64,000 bases of DNA. Origin: Rhinopomastus cyanomelas. Lineage: Eukaryota; Chordata; Aves; Bucerotiformes; Rhinopomastidae. Positions 32,492 through 44,138 of the stretch are shown one piece after another (the first letter of the stretch is position 1; each line of letters starts with the position of its first letter). The notes under the pieces were generated by a model, which searched no databases, was not told the DNA's origin, and saw only the letters and a list, made by a program, of their open reading frames with translations. Made by a program: the position numbers and the translations under genes. The stretch spans positions 1-64,000 of the forward strand of contig VXBP01003665.1 of assembly GCA_013400115.1 (NCBI GenBank), written 5' to 3'.

Positions 32492-32762
32492 TTATGAACC
32501 TCCCAATCAGACAAACACACTACTCAAATACACTAAGCTGTAGGCTTTTTCACTGTTAATTGACCAGCTATAACCACAGCCTAAACTAACCTAATTTCTT
32601 TGACACACTGACCTAAATAGGCTTACTTGAGAAAGTGGCATTTTCTACCTGGACTGACATGCCTCAGCGTATTAGAGTGACTGGGAGAAAAGACAGTGCC
32701 TGTGCTGCAGCAGTCCAATGCTGCAGGGGCTGCTGGAATCCTCACACTACTGTCAGGAGAGT

Positions 32763-33167
32763 GTGGAAAATAAAGGAAAGTCTGATGACAGGAGGCTGAG
32801 GGAGCTGAGGGTGTTTAGCCTGGGGCAGAGGAGACTCAAGGCAGACCTTCTCCCTCTCTTAGGGATGGGCTCTTTTCCCAGGCAACCGACACCAGCAGGA
32901 GAGGGCAGGGCCTGAAGCTGCCGGGAGAGGGTTAGGTTGGATGTTAGGCAGCCCTTCCTCATGGAAAGGGTGATCAGAGACTGGACTGGACTGCCCAGGG
33001 CAGTGGTGGAGTCCCCATCCCTGGAGGCGTTTAAGGACAGCCTGGCTGTGTCCATTAGTGACCTGGTCTGGTTGATGGGGTGATGATGTTAGGTCATGGG
33101 CTGGGCTGGACAAGCTCAAAGGGCTTTTAAAGCCTTAGTAATTCCAGGATTCTGTGATTCTGAGATT
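32763..33167 (+). mobile_element. CR1 3' fragment, about 0.4 kb
   Basis: Sense CR1: GGAAAGTCTGATGACAGGAG, GGGAGCTGAGGGTGTTTAGC, GGGATGGGCTCTTTTCCCAG, then pol end and a 3' UTR with TTAGGTCATGGGCTGGGCTG. It ends AGGATTCTGTGATTCTGAG. It is the same subfamily as 1014 and the host CR1 at 21019. Confidence 0.93.
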
Positions 33168-34049
33168 TTAATCCTAAACCCTTCCAAACTCAAGCAGTGT
33201 CAGGCTTTAGCTTCTGCACGATCTCATTCCTTCAGGATGGTGACTGAAGATGAAGAACTAGAAAGGTGGGTATGAGAACTGCTGTTAGACTAAACTGCGT
33301 TTGGCTCCACTGTATACAAATGGTGGGTAATTCTTGAGCAGTTTGTCCAGAATTTGCTCTGCTATGACATCCAGCAGTTCCTCTTACCCACTCGTGTGAA
33401 CTGTGAGTGTTCTTCCTGTGCTCTACATGTTATGGCTTCCAGTGTGGAAGGTTCATATTCCCCGCACATAACTGAAGTATCTATGTTCCTTTTTCTTGAA
33501 TCCTACTCAAGTTTTCTGCAATTATTCCAGAGCTGCAGGCCAGTGCTGATGGCTGGATAACCACAGTGCTCCTCTACAGACCCGACCAACTGCAAGCCAT
33601 TATCTTTTATAAAAAGCAGTGAATGCAGCTGGTGACCTCAGACAAGCTCAATTTTCTGCAGATAGAACCAGGAGAACCTTCTCTCAGGAAGAAAACAAAC
33701 AGAAAAGGAAGGCTTTATGACAGGCTATAAAATGCAATGTTGAAATTTCAAACCTGTGGGACAAGATCTGCCCTGGTGTCAAGCCGTTCTTTCTTTCAAA
33801 TTGCTGCAGACAGCTCCCGAGGTTTCCTCTTCTTATTAACAACTGCCAGATGAGGGTCCTGCAGAAGAACCTGCATGCTTTCCTGCTTCTGTCCCCTTGT
33901 GTTCTATATCTGCCCTTCAAAATCAACATGAGCATGATAAGACTCTGCTTTAACTGCCTGACTCTCCTGGTTTGTACAGAACTGCCCTGACGGAGGCTAA
34001 AAACCTGCTAATTAGAAAGACTGGGAACAGAGACTTCTGATCAAGTCTT
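33168..34049. other. Unannotated sequence
   Basis: No repeat or gene was recognised. Confidence 0.5.
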
Positions 34050-34175
34050 GGATTCATAGACTCATAGAATCATATAATAGAATAATAGAATCATAGAATC
34101 GTAGAATCATTAGGGATTGCAAGGGACCTTGAAAGATCACCTAGTACAATCCCCCCGACACAGCAGGATCACTTC
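34050..34175 (-). mobile_element. Young CR1 tail-only copy with an expanded terminal microsatellite
   Basis: 34052-34110 is a run of about seven imperfect octamers (ATTCATAG, ACTCATAG, AATCATAT and variants), longer than the one to three units seen elsewhere. GGATTGCAAGGGACCTTGAA and CACAGCAGGATCACTTCACT follow, then truncation. It lies directly beside another antisense CR1. Confidence 0.9.
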
Positions 34176-34189
34176 ACTGGAGAAGTTAT

Positions 34190-34674
34190 CGAATCAGAAT
34201 CACTCAGGGTTGGAAGGGACCACCTGATCATCCAGTTCCAACCCCCCCACCATGGGCAGGGACCCCCCACCCTAGATCAGGCTGGCCAGAGCCTCATCCA
34301 GCCTGGCCTTAAACACCTCCAGGGATGGGGCCCCAACCACCTCCCTGGGCAACCCATTCCAGGCTCTCACCACTCTCACAGTGAAGAACTTCCTCCTCAC
34401 ATCCACTCTAAATCTGCCCATCTCCAGCTTTGCTCCATTCCCCCTAGTCCTGTCACTACCTGACATCCTAAATAGTCCCTCCCCAGCATTTTGTAGGCCC
34501 CTTCAGGTACTGGAAGGCCACAATAAGCTCACCTTGGAGCCTCCTCTTCTCCAGACTGAACAGCCCTAATTCCCTCAGTCTGGCCTCACAGGAGAGGTGC
34601 TCCAGCCCTCTGATCATCCTCATGGCCCTCCTCTGCACTTGCCCCAGCATGTCCACATCCTTCCTGTAATAAGG
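34190..34674 (-). mobile_element. CR1 antisense, about 0.5 kb, ending at a single N
   Basis: Tail (GAATCAGAATCACTCAGGGT), 3' UTR (CACCATGGGCAGGGACCCCC), and minus-strand pol codons open for 64 (34466-34272) and 62 (34656-34468) residues, including VVRAWNGLPREVVGAPSLE and CEARLRELGLFSLEKRRLQG. It stops mid-pol at the N at 34675. Confidence 0.93.
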
Positions 34675-34675
34675 N
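34675..34675. other. Single N between non-contiguous parts of CR1
   Basis: The left side is CR1 pol C-terminal region. The right side is CR1 reverse-transcriptase region in the same orientation, several hundred consensus bases upstream. The missing piece suggests a collapsed contig join. Confidence 0.75.
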
Positions 34676-35087
34676 ATCCATCTACAACCACTCTCTAGGT
34701 GTGGCCATCAAGCCAGTTCCTTACCTATCTAGTGGTCCACCCATCAAACCTATGTTCTACCAGCTTGGAGACCAGAATGTGGTGCAGAACAGTGTCAAAG
34801 ACTTTGCTGAGGTCCAGGTAAACCACATCAGTCACTCGCCCCTCATCCATTAATGTTGTGACCTGTTCATAGAAGGCCACCAGATTTGTCAGGCAGGATT
34901 TGCCCTTGCTGAAGCCATGCTGATTGTGCCCAATCACCTCTTCACAAATCTCCTGACTCAGTAGTGCCTTCAGGAGGATCTGCTCCATGATCTTACCAAG
35001 CACAGAGGTGAGACTGACTGTCCTGTAGTTCCCCGGCTCCTCCTTCCTACCCTTTTTGAAAATAGGAATTATGTTTCCCCTTTTCCA
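34676..35087 (-). mobile_element. CR1 antisense, reverse-transcriptase region
   Basis: Antisense CR1 pol from just after motif A back to the region encoding the start of the reverse-transcriptase domain (CCTTTTTGAAAATAGGAATT near 35050). It is a different subfamily from the 8600 copy. It may be the 5' part of the element at 34190-34674. Confidence 0.9.
34725..35003 (-). pseudogene. CR1 pol reverse-transcriptase fragment
   Basis: The minus-strand frame, open for 92 codons, contains HNQHGFSKGKSCLTNLVAFY and motif A as VVYLDLSKVFDTVLHHILVS, keeping the motif A aspartates. It lacks motif B and the catalytic aspartate pair, which would lie beyond the N at 34675. It is a fragment of an older CR1 subfamily. 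Confidence 0.9.
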
Positions 35088-35192
35088 ATGATCTTAAAGG
35101 TCTGATCAAGGGTAGGGTGTCCCTGCCCATGGCAGGGGTGTTGGAACTGGATGATGCTGTTGTCCCTTCCAACCCGATTTTGTGATTCTGTG
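35088..35192 (+). mobile_element. CR1 tail fragment
   Basis: Sense: GTGTCCCTGCCCATGGCAGG, GTTGGAACTGGATGATGCTG, TTTTGTGATTCTGTGA. It abuts the antisense CR1 on its left and another sense CR1 on its right. Confidence 0.9.
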
Positions 35193-35196
35193 ACTT

Positions 35197-35378
35197 CTTC
35201 CCAGTGACAGTGACAAGGCACTGGAGGGGGCTGCCCGAGGGGGTTGTGGAGTCTCCTTCTCTGGGGACGTTTAAAACCTGCCTGGACTTGGTCTAGGTGA
35301 TCCTGCTGTGGCAGGCAGGTTGGACTGGATGATCTTTTGAAGTTGCTTCCAATCTCTAATGTTCTGTGATTCTCTCTT
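35197..35378 (+). mobile_element. Young CR1 3' fragment
   Basis: Sense: GGCTGCCCGAGGGGGTTGTG, GGACGTTTAAAACCTGCCTG, GATGATCTTTTGAAGTTGC, ending ATGTTCTGTGATTCTC. It is young-group CR1, inserted next to an older CR1 tail. Confidence 0.9.
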
Positions 35379-37404
35379 TTCCAACCTGAACAATTTTATG
35401 ACTCTACTACTTGTTTTGTACCTTTTCTACTCTAGCTGGGTCCCACTGAACACCCCTGGCAAACATTAATATTGATAGCAGACCACCTATTTGAGCCAGA
35501 CTATTAAAATCCCAAACAAGGAAAAGTCTTGCCCAGAAACAGAACCAAACCCCCTGGACAGGCACCTTCTCCCGTGGTTCCTCTGGCACCCCCCACGTGA
35601 AGCTGACACACATAGGAGCCAAATACACTAAGGACTTACAGCCTTATTTTAAGGATTTCGTGTCACCTGGTGGCTGCTGCATTCGAACATCAGAAATGAC
35701 AAAAAATATCTGCAACGTTCATACACCTGGCGCCTGACTGACAGGAGACTGGAATTTTTCCCTGCATTTCAATGTCACATTGTCTGAAGCAGTTGTAGGA
35801 GCTGTCTGTAGCCAGGGTCCTTCTGCTGAGCTTTCTTTCAGCCTGAATCTCCCCCTGAGATGAGCTTACTAACCTCTTCCTCACCCAGCTCACCCAAACT
35901 TTGACTTCTGACATTGACACAGTTCTGAAATCTTGTGCTTTGATGATGACTGTGGCTAATTAAACCAGAAGAATTTAATAAGTGCTTCATCCATCCGAAA
36001 ACTTTCAGCTCTGCCCTTCCCACCACAGGCGGAAGAGCCCTCCGATGTTTACTAACATGCAGCTTGTGTGACTTGGAGTTGGCTGGGAGTCTGAAGGAGA
36101 TGACGCTAATGCCATACTGGTACGCACACTGGCAGGTCTCCAGTTCCTCTTTGCCACCTGCAAAACCCATCCTTCCCCATATGGAGTGCTCATCTCTCCA
36201 TTTCCTGCGTGAACACCAGCGTTTCTGTCACACACCTAATTTCACAGGTCCATACAGGGGTCATAGACAAGTGAAGGCTCTGGAGGATTGTCCTAACATT
36301 GAGCTATTAAAGAGCAGAGCCCTCATTTGACTCAGCACAGCCTCTCAGTCATCTTGGAATGTACTCTCGACCATCTGTTCATACCAGTAGAGCTGTAGGT
36401 TTTCATTCAGCTTCAGCCGATGATTTACTCTCTACTTGGAGTTGAGGAATGTCTTTAAGAAACTGACAAATTTGCTGAAAGACACAGACCCAGATCAGTC
36501 AAAGCAGCTGGACCGCTGGGTTTGCTGAGCTGCTTTGAAAAAACCTCTAACAAACAGGTGGGAGAGAGGACTACCAATGTTTAGGAAATAAAAGAGGGAG
36601 AGTGTTTCTTTTAAAAGGAAACAACCTGATACATAAAACCAAAACATTTCTCCCAGTCATTTGTTCCCTGAACAAATCCATTCCACTTTAATTACAAGGG
36701 AGTTTTGTTTGGGTCTGTTGTTTATCACCTCATTTCAGCACGTCCCTTCGGTAGTTTTATAACCAACCAGTAAAAGAGCAGCTGGAGAAGTCACTGCTTT
36801 CCTGCTGGGCAGGGTTTGTTGTGAATGGTGAAGCAAGAATTCCTCTTCTTGGAGGCCAGGAGAATGAATAACCCCCACGATTCAATTAGCCTTAACAAAA
36901 GAGGTGCCTGGAACTGAAGAGCTACCTGAATCTCAAGTTTAAGCAGCTCAATACAGGCTAGTGCTGTGCTATTAGGTTGGTGTAACAAGCAATTATAATT
37001 ATCAGGAGAGCAACTTCTCTATTAAAGGTCAGGGAGGAATCTCTGCAGCTCCAGCTACGAATATAATTGGACATTTAATGGAATGTGTTTACCCAGAGCT
37101 CGCTTCCTTTTCACACAAATTCCTGTTGGAGTTGAAATGCAGCATAGCAATGCACTCAGAGACACTTCAGGGGGAAGGATGGTTGGTTTATGCTAAGGTG
37201 ATATGTTTTTGTTTTACCCCAGGGGTACAGGGCATTAAACAATAGTGCGACAACAAGTGATGAGCAGCACAGCTTCAGTTTGCAGGAAGTTGGTGACTAT
37301 GCTGGTTGCTCATCCTGCATGTAGACACTTGGATAATTTGAAGAGGTGGGAAGCTCTCAGGGTCAATAATTTACATGGCTCACTAAAATCTACTGTGGCT
37401 ATGA
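35379..37404. other. Unannotated sequence
   Basis: About 2 kb without recognised repeats or genes. A 110-codon minus frame (36170-35838) has no family resemblance. Confidence 0.5.
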
Positions 37405-37467
37405 AGGCCTGGAGTGATAGGATAAGGGGCAATGGTTTCACATTAGAGAAGGGCAGATTTAAATTGG
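37405..37467 (+). mobile_element. Older CR1, part 1 (split by an antisense CR1)
   Basis: GGCCTGGAGTGATAGGATAA, GGGGCAATGGTTTCACATTA and GGGCAGATTTAAATTGGA encode the WSDRIRGNGFTLEKGRFKLD block. It is cut at 37467 by the antisense copy and resumes at 37829. Confidence 0.9.
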
Positions 37468-37828
37468 ATCACAGAATGCTAGGATTTGGAAGCAACCTTT
37501 AAAGATCATCTAGTCCAATCCCCCTGCCAGAGCAAGATCACCTAGGCCAAGTTGCACAGGAACATGTCCTGGCAGGTTTTAAACATCTCCAGAGAAGCAG
37601 ACTCCACAACTTCCCTGGGCAGCCTGTTCCAGTGCTCTGTCACCCTCACTGTAAAGAAGTTCCTTCTGATATTGATGTGGAACCTCCTATGTTCCAGCTC
37701 ACACCCGTTGCCCCTTGTCCTGTCATTAGACAACACTGAGCAGAGCCTGGCTCCATCCTCCTGACACCTGCCCTTTACATATTTATAAACATTAATGAGG
37801 TTATTCCTCAGTCTCCTTGTTTCCAAGC
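37468..37828 (-). mobile_element. Young CR1 inserted antisense into an older CR1
   Basis: Tail ATCACAGAATGCTAGGATTT, CCAGAGCAAGATCACCTAGG. Minus-strand pol codons are open from 37826 to 37542 (GCQEDGARLCSVLSNDRTRG, EHWNRLPREVVESASLEMF). It is 5'-truncated at the EKRRLRNNLINVYKY block. Confidence 0.93.
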
Positions 37829-38040
37829 TAAGAAGTTCATTAGCAGGAAGGGGATTGAATGCTGAAGCAGGTTGTCAAGGGAGGCAGTTGAGACCCCATT
37901 CCTGGAGCTGATCAAGGGGATGCTGGACAGGCTCTGGGCGACCTGATCTAGTTGAGGGTGTCCCTGCTCCCTGCAGGGGTGTTTGGCTAGGTAACCTTCG
38001 GAGGTGTCTTCCAACCCAGGGCAGTTTCTGATTCTATGAA
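37829..38040 (+). mobile_element. Older CR1, part 2
   Basis: Continues the 37405 copy: TAAGAAGTTCATTAGCAGGA, GAAGCAGGTTGTCAAGGGAG, GTGTCCCTGCTCCCTGCAGG, ending TTTCTGATTCTATGA. The split parts join without a consensus gap, so the young element inserted cleanly. Confidence 0.9.
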
Positions 38041-40904
38041 AGGTCCAAAATTAAGCTAAGCTTATTTTAGACTGGGGAATTTTTAAGCACTGCACAGTCC
38101 CTGAAGCCTCAACCATTCTCAGATCTTTAGAAGGACAATTCTTACACCAGAATTCCTGTCTGCTGCAGACCAGAGCTGTGGCAACCCGCAATAGCAGAAT
38201 AATCCACATTCTTAATCAGCATTTATATTAGGGTTGAAGTCTCTGCCAGTGTTTGAGACGTTGACAAAATCTGAAATGAATGAGCATCAATTCTAGAAGC
38301 AAAATTAATGTTTCCCTGTACTTTAAATAAGATGAAAGTTCTTCCATCCCCAGAATACAGTGACTGATCTCTGTTAGCTCTGTCGTGGTAGAACTTGCAA
38401 TTTTCCTACCTTTTGGTAGAACCAAAAGGTTTTGGAGAGTATATGCTATGGGGTGATGGAATCAGGAGTGATGCTAAATCCTTTCACTTCTAAAAGAAAA
38501 ATATGTGTAGCTTGTCTTGATGGTGGCTTTCTTGGTGCAGCAGTTATAGCTGGTGGCCTGCTCCTCCCACTTACAAACAGATAATCTTCAAATCAGCCAT
38601 GACTCCACTAGGACTTGCAGGAGACAACATATCCTGTAACATCACCTGATCACAACTACCACTGAGCACGTCCAGGAGAGCAGAGGCACAATCACCTACA
38701 ACAGCTTGGGTCCAGCACTGGGGGTAACTGGGTTCCTGGTCAGAGCCCAGCACACCACAACACCTGCGGCAGGACTCCTGCTCTGATCCCAACCCAAATG
38801 GGAAAACACAGTCTGGTGGTAGATCTATCTTCTGCAGGCACACACAGAGGGGAGAAGGAAAGCAGCAACCACAGAAACAGTCCCAGGAGAACTGGCTCTC
38901 ATGTACTTGTTCTCACACCTGCCAAATATGCCACTTGTTGTGTGTTCTGTGGAGTCCATAAATGAGGGATCTTCTCTAGTTTTAAGAAAATGCACTTAAT
39001 TTGAGTGAGTCCTATGACCTTCAAGCTGGATCCAAGAGCAAATTGAAGAATTGAAGCAAATTTCTTTCAGTCTAACTTCAGTATACAAGTGAGACAAAAA
39101 AACCCACCCCACAGCAGAGCTGGGCAGATGTTGAGCCTAAGCCTCTGTGCTTCACACTGAAGTAGGTTGCTAAGTGCTTGTGTGTTCTCATCTGCTTGTA
39201 GAGCTCTGGGCTGAACGTTCAGCCCTACACAAAAGGAAATAAAAAATGATGGATCTTTTTATGAAGTTGATGTGTATCTACAGCTTAATGCTGTCCCTAA
39301 TTAATTTAAGCCAAAGCAAAGTGAAATTCATTTACAGCAAATGGAGTGGACTAGTGACGAATGCACCCGACACTTAAAACTGCCCTTAATGGAAAAGTCT
39401 TGGCTATAATCTTTCCAAATTCACATCATTGCTAATAGCTGAGAACTGATCCTATCATAAGCTTGCTACATCTGTGGGCAGAACTTTCCCACCATCAAGT
39501 CAATTTTCTACAGATTGATTCCTTTGGGGTGGACAAGCATTACAGAATAAATTGGGGCTTTAAGAATAAATCAGATTGGGAACAGCCACATTAAGTTTGA
39601 AGCCTGGGAAAGAAATATCTAGTTACACTGGGCAGAAAAGAAGCTTCTCCAGCATAACTGAAAAGGACAGGTTGTGAGCAGAGGGCTCCAAACCGGCAGG
39701 GCACAAACCACGTGAAGAAACCCACGTCAACATGGCCTTAGCCAGGAGAAACTGAGTGTGACTCATTCCACTCCTCTTGCAGCCCCAATGTTACTTTCTG
39801 GTTTAGCTGATGCTATCTGCCATGGTCTCTTTTGGCTCTTACTGCAACATCATTCACATCTAACATCTCCAGAAGCACAGAGGCAGGAAATGTTATGATA
39901 TCTAAGTCATCTTCCTGGTGTAGACTCCATACAAGTTGTCACGGTCCTCTGTGATTATATGTGTGACATCTGCCCTTTACTGCCTTCATAGTTCAGTGTC
40001 AGCAGCCTGAATTATTATTTCCTGGTCTCCCGCAGAACCCACGTGAGTTCCGTCCTTAACAGCTTTTGCAAAGCTGCTGTGTTGTGACTGAACAGAGAGC
40101 TCACAATCTCAGCCTCCTTTAGAATTCTTTTCTTGAGAGATGTCCTACACAGCTCACAGTCAGTAGTATTAAGGAAACCTGGAAAGGATACAGTTCACTT
40201 GAAAACCACTTTCCACTGTTTCCGCTCCTTTATATTCACTGGCTGCAGGTGAATTAGCTTTTGCCACCAAAGCAAATGACCACACCGCTTCTAGGAAGGC
40301 AGCAAGTGTGAAAAGAAATTCTTTAACAATGAGAAATATTTGTGACTGAGGTAAGGCACCTCCTACATTCTGAGATTTATGATGGGTTGTTTATCTGGTC
40401 AGACACTAGTTTACTCACAGCTCTGTTTTCCTTTCCCCCTTTCCCCCTTATGAGCAACATAAGCTCTTTCCTTCCAAACACCAAAAATAATTAATATTTA
40501 AGACAATTTGAAAATCCCCAATTTTTTCTTCAGTCTATGCAAAAGTGGTGCAATAACCCCAGCTGACCTCTTTACATATCTTTGTCCCATGTTTCCTTTT
40601 CTTTCTGTGATTGAGATCAGCATGAGTGTGGTTGGCCTGTCTTATCCAACCCAGTCTTATCCAACCCAATGACGGAGGAGGCTCTGCATGACCCTGGAAC
40701 TCTGCAACACACTTTCCAGCTTGGTGTAACTTTTCATACCTCTGTGCCAGTCTCATTATCTTGAGTATCCCTTTATTGTCATTTAATCAGACATTTGTAC
40801 TGGAGAGGTACTAATGACAAATATTAAGTTCATCATTATAACAAACAGTTCATCTCCTGACACCTTTATGGATCCCCTGTTCTAGAATGTATGAATCATT
40901 TTTG
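38041..40904. other. Unannotated sequence
   Basis: 2.9 kb with no CR1 and no recognisable gene, RNA or tandem repeat. A 12-base motif is immediately repeated (CCAACCCAGTCTTAT/CCAACCCAATG near 40648-40670). Confidence 0.5.
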
Positions 40905-41416
40905 CGTCCATTTCTGGAGTCCACAACACAAGAAGGACAAGGACCTGTCGGAATGTGTCCAGAGGAAGCCATGAAAATGCTCAGAGAGCTAGAGACCTTC
41001 TTCTCTGGGTACAAGCCGAGAGAGTTGGGGTTGTTCAGCCTGAAGAGGAGGAGGCTCTGTGGGATCTTATAGTGACCTTCCAGTTCCTCAAAGGGCCTAA
41101 AACAAGGCTGGGGAAGACTGTTCACAAAAACAAGGAGTGATAGGATGGGTGGTCACGGTTTGAAGCTGGAAAAGGACAGATTGAGGCTAGGCAGGAGGAA
41201 CAAGTTCTTGAATCTGAGGGTTAGGGGTCCCTGGAACAGGATGCCCAGAGAAGTGGCAGAGACCCTGTCCCTGGAGCCATTCAAGGTCAGGCTGGATGGG
41301 ACTCTGGGCAATCTGATCTGGTGAGCGATGGTCCTGCTTTCTGTAGGGGGTTGGACTAGATGCCCTTTGGAGGCCCCTTCCAACACAACATGTTCTGTGA
41401 TGCTGTGATTCTGTGG
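40905..41416 (+). mobile_element. CR1 3' fragment, about 0.5 kb
   Basis: Sense CR1 of the subfamily also found at 26035 and 47670. It has TTTCTGGAGTCCACAACACA (upstream pol), GAGAGAGTTGGGGTTGTTCA, AAGACTGTTCACAAAAACAA, GGTCCCTGGAACAGGATGCC, and ends ATGCTGTGATTCTGTGG. This copy continues upstream as CR1, without the novel 5' block of the other two. Confidence 0.92.
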
Positions 41417-42298
41417 TTCTCAGATCAAGAAGTGTGAGAAAAACTGTAGAGAAGCTGAGATCTACCATGGGCCAGTCTGCTCCCTGATAATCTCTCTCTT
41501 TCAGATGACCTTGTTACCATGCCTGACTGCATTAATAGCTGCACTTAATTTGCTGCTTTATTTTGCCTGCAATTTGCCTGTGACTGCGCATGTTGTAGAG
41601 TTTGTGTAAATCATAGGGTGAAAACCTCAATGAATTTTGGAATACCTGTTGATAAATGATGCTCAAGATGTTTGTCAAGATGTCTGTCACAGTTAATATT
41701 CAGCATCTGGGCTGATTCATATTCATAATCAACTACTCAAATACACGAAGCATTAACATTTAGATATTAGAATTGTAATTACCTCTGAAGATACACAAAC
41801 CAAACGTCTCCTGTGCTGTGTTGTCCTCCCAAGGACAAAAGAGGAGGAGATGGGCTGTGTCTTGTTCGTGAGCCGCAAGAACCTGGGCACACACTGCCAC
41901 AACAGACCCTGCCAGTGCCCTTCCATGCAAGCAGACACTGCCATCATGCTTAGCATAAAGTGTGTGCTAAGAAGGAATTATCTCTACAGAAATAAGGTTC
42001 TGGTTGAGGTGGTTTAGTTTGGTTTTAAACTTACAAGTTTATGATCCAGTGCTTTGGATTTGCAAACAATTCTCTGCATTCCAGATGGTTTCTGGTCTTC
42101 TGTCCTTGTTGTAAAGCGTGAAGTGAAACCTGGAGGAGAGGGAAAGAAAGAGGAATAAAAGGTAAATGAAGAAGAATTTCCACTTGCTTTTGCACACTGA
42201 CAGATTTAAGCCACTTCTCAGCAAAGCAGTGGTTACACTGAATGGCTGATGGCAGCTTGTGGCACCTACAGAAACACAAGGTCAGCAACATAAAACTT
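41417..42298. other. Unannotated sequence
   Basis: No repeat or gene was recognised. 41520-41760 is AT-rich and CNE-like in texture only. Confidence 0.45.
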
Positions 42299-42488
42299 AG
42301 AATCATAGAATCATTGGGGATTGGAAGGGACCTCGAAAGATCATCCAGTCCAATCCGCCTGCAACAGCAGGATCACCCAAACCAAGTCACACAGGAACCT
42401 GTCCAGTCGGGTCTTGAATACCTCCAGTGAGGGAGACTCCACAACTCCCCTGGGCAGCCTATTCCAGTGCTCTGTCACCCCAGCAACA
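42299..42488 (-). mobile_element. Young CR1 3' fragment, antisense
   Basis: Tail AGAATCATAGAATCATTGGG, CAACAGCAGGATCACCCAAA, GTCTTGAATACCTCCAGTGA, then truncation at TGCTCTGTCACCCC. Its first 95 bp form an inverted pair with 42556-42656. Confidence 0.93.
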
Positions 42489-42555
42489 AAGCCATGAAGG
42501 TAGTGTGCAAGCTTCCTTCATGTCCTTACCATCTGAAGACTCTCAAGAAGCGGGG

Positions 42556-42656
42556 ATGTGTTCCTGTGCGACTTGGTCTAGGTGATCCTGCTGTTGCAGG
42601 GGGATTGGACTAGATGATCTTTCGAGGTCCCTTCCAATCCCTAACGATTCTATGAT
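42556..42656 (+). mobile_element. Young CR1 tail-only copy
   Basis: GTGTTCCTGTGCGACTTGGT, GGTGATCCTGCTGTTGCAGG, GATCTTTCGAGGTCCCTTCC, ending ACGATTCTATGATC. It is 5'-truncated at the last pol codons and lies 70 bp from the antisense copy at 42299-42488. Confidence 0.92.
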
Positions 42657-43316
42657 CACCTTTCCGTGTCTATTAGCTTCACAACAACTTCTCATCACAA
42701 AGTCCAAGCAAAGTTACTTTAAAATCACACAGAAACCAGAATGTTTTAGTTCCATCCACTGACAAAAATGCCCATGCTGTGTTCTTGAAATACAATAAAG
42801 CACCATGCAGTTAACTTGCCAGCAATGTACATGCTTCTGATGTTTTAAATACACAGATGTATGGGGTTTTTTTATTTTATGGCAGTTGTAAAATTAAAAA
42901 AATCCCAAATCAGCAACCCAGCACACTTAAACACAATCTTTAGCTGAGTCCCTATGCCAAGCTTCTGTCTGGAGCCTGTTGCAGCTAAATGACAAATTCA
43001 TGAAAACAGAAATTTCAAACGAGAACCATGATGGCTGTTAAGGTAAGAGTTGTTCTGGCTTTTTTGGTAGGTCTACCACAGATGATGCTCATCTCTTCCA
43101 GCAGACACTCTCTGAAGGGAGCAGACACATAGTAGTTGATTCCCTCTAACACGCAGAACAGCCCAGTTATTTAGTTAAATAAAAATAATGTATAGAATCA
43201 TAGAATGAAATTAGAACAGAGCCAAAATGGTCAAGGATATAGGAGTCAAGGATATTTGCTCAGGAACAGGAATGACTAGGAGTTGCATGGAAATTGACAA
43301 GACTCAAATGGACAAC
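42657..43316. other. Unannotated sequence with a lone CR1-tail-like octamer pair
   Basis: No gene was seen. 43191-43207 (TATAGAATCATAGAATG) is two CR1 tail octamers without further CR1. It could be a minimal insertion or chance. Confidence 0.4.
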
Positions 43317-44138
43317 ACAGAATCATAGAATTATAGAATCATTAGGGATTGGAAGGGACCTCGAAAGATCATCTAGTCCAATCCCCCTGACACAGCAGGA
43401 TCACCTAGACCAAGTCACACAGGAACACATCTAGGTGGGTCTTGAACATCTCCAGTGAAGGAGACTCCACAACCTCCATGGGCAGCCTGTTCCAGGGCTC
43501 CGTCACCCTCACTGGGAAGAAGTTCCTTCTCAGGTTGATGTGGAACCTCCTATGTTCCAGCTTACAACCATTGCCCCTTGTCCTATCACTAGATAACATA
43601 GAGAAGGGCCTGGCTCCATCCTCCTGACACCCACCCTTCAAATATTTGTAGACATTATTGAGGTCACTCCTCAGTCTCCTCTTCTCCAAGGTAAAGAGAC
43701 CCAGCTCCCTCAGCCTCTCCTCATAAAAGGGACATGTTCCTCTTCCTTTACCATCCTCATTGCCCTACGCTGGACTCCCTCCAGCAGCTCCACATCTTGA
43801 ACTGAGGGGCCCAGAACTGGACACAATATTCCAGGTGTGGTCTCACCAGGGCAGAGTAGAGGGGGAGAAGAACTTCTCTCAATCTGCTCACCACTCCACT
43901 TCTGATCCACCCCAGGATGCTGTTGGCCCTCTTGGCCACAAGAGCACACTGCTGGCTCATGGTCATCCTGCTGTCCACCAGGACCCCCAGGTCCCTTTCT
44001 CCTAAACTACTCTCCAAGAAGTCAGTCCCCAGCCTATACTGGTACCTGGGGTTGTTCTTGCCCAGATACAAGACTCTACACTTACCCTTATTATACTTCA
44101 CTAAATTTCTCTCTGCCCAGCTCTCCAGCATTGTATTG
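43317..44138 (-). mobile_element. Young CR1, antisense, 0.8 kb
   Basis: Tail with three octamers, 3' UTR with CTGACACAGCAGGATCACCT, full pol C-terminus and connection region, 5'-truncated at the ESWAERN block (CTCTCTGCCCAGCTCTCCAG). It closely resembles the copies at 45624 and 57359. Confidence 0.95.
43405..44138 (-). pseudogene. CR1 pol C-terminal fragment, two frames
   Basis: The upstream frame (44138-43757) holds ESWAERNLVKYNKGKCRVLY, ERDLGVLVDSRMTMSQQCAL and SALVRPHLEYCVQFWAPQFK. The downstream frame (43689-43405) holds EKRRLRSDLNNVYKYLKGG and VRVTEPWNRLPMEVVESPSL, and reaches the normal CR1 stop. Small indels near 43690-43800 separate them. No reverse-transcriptase core is present. Confidence 0.92.
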
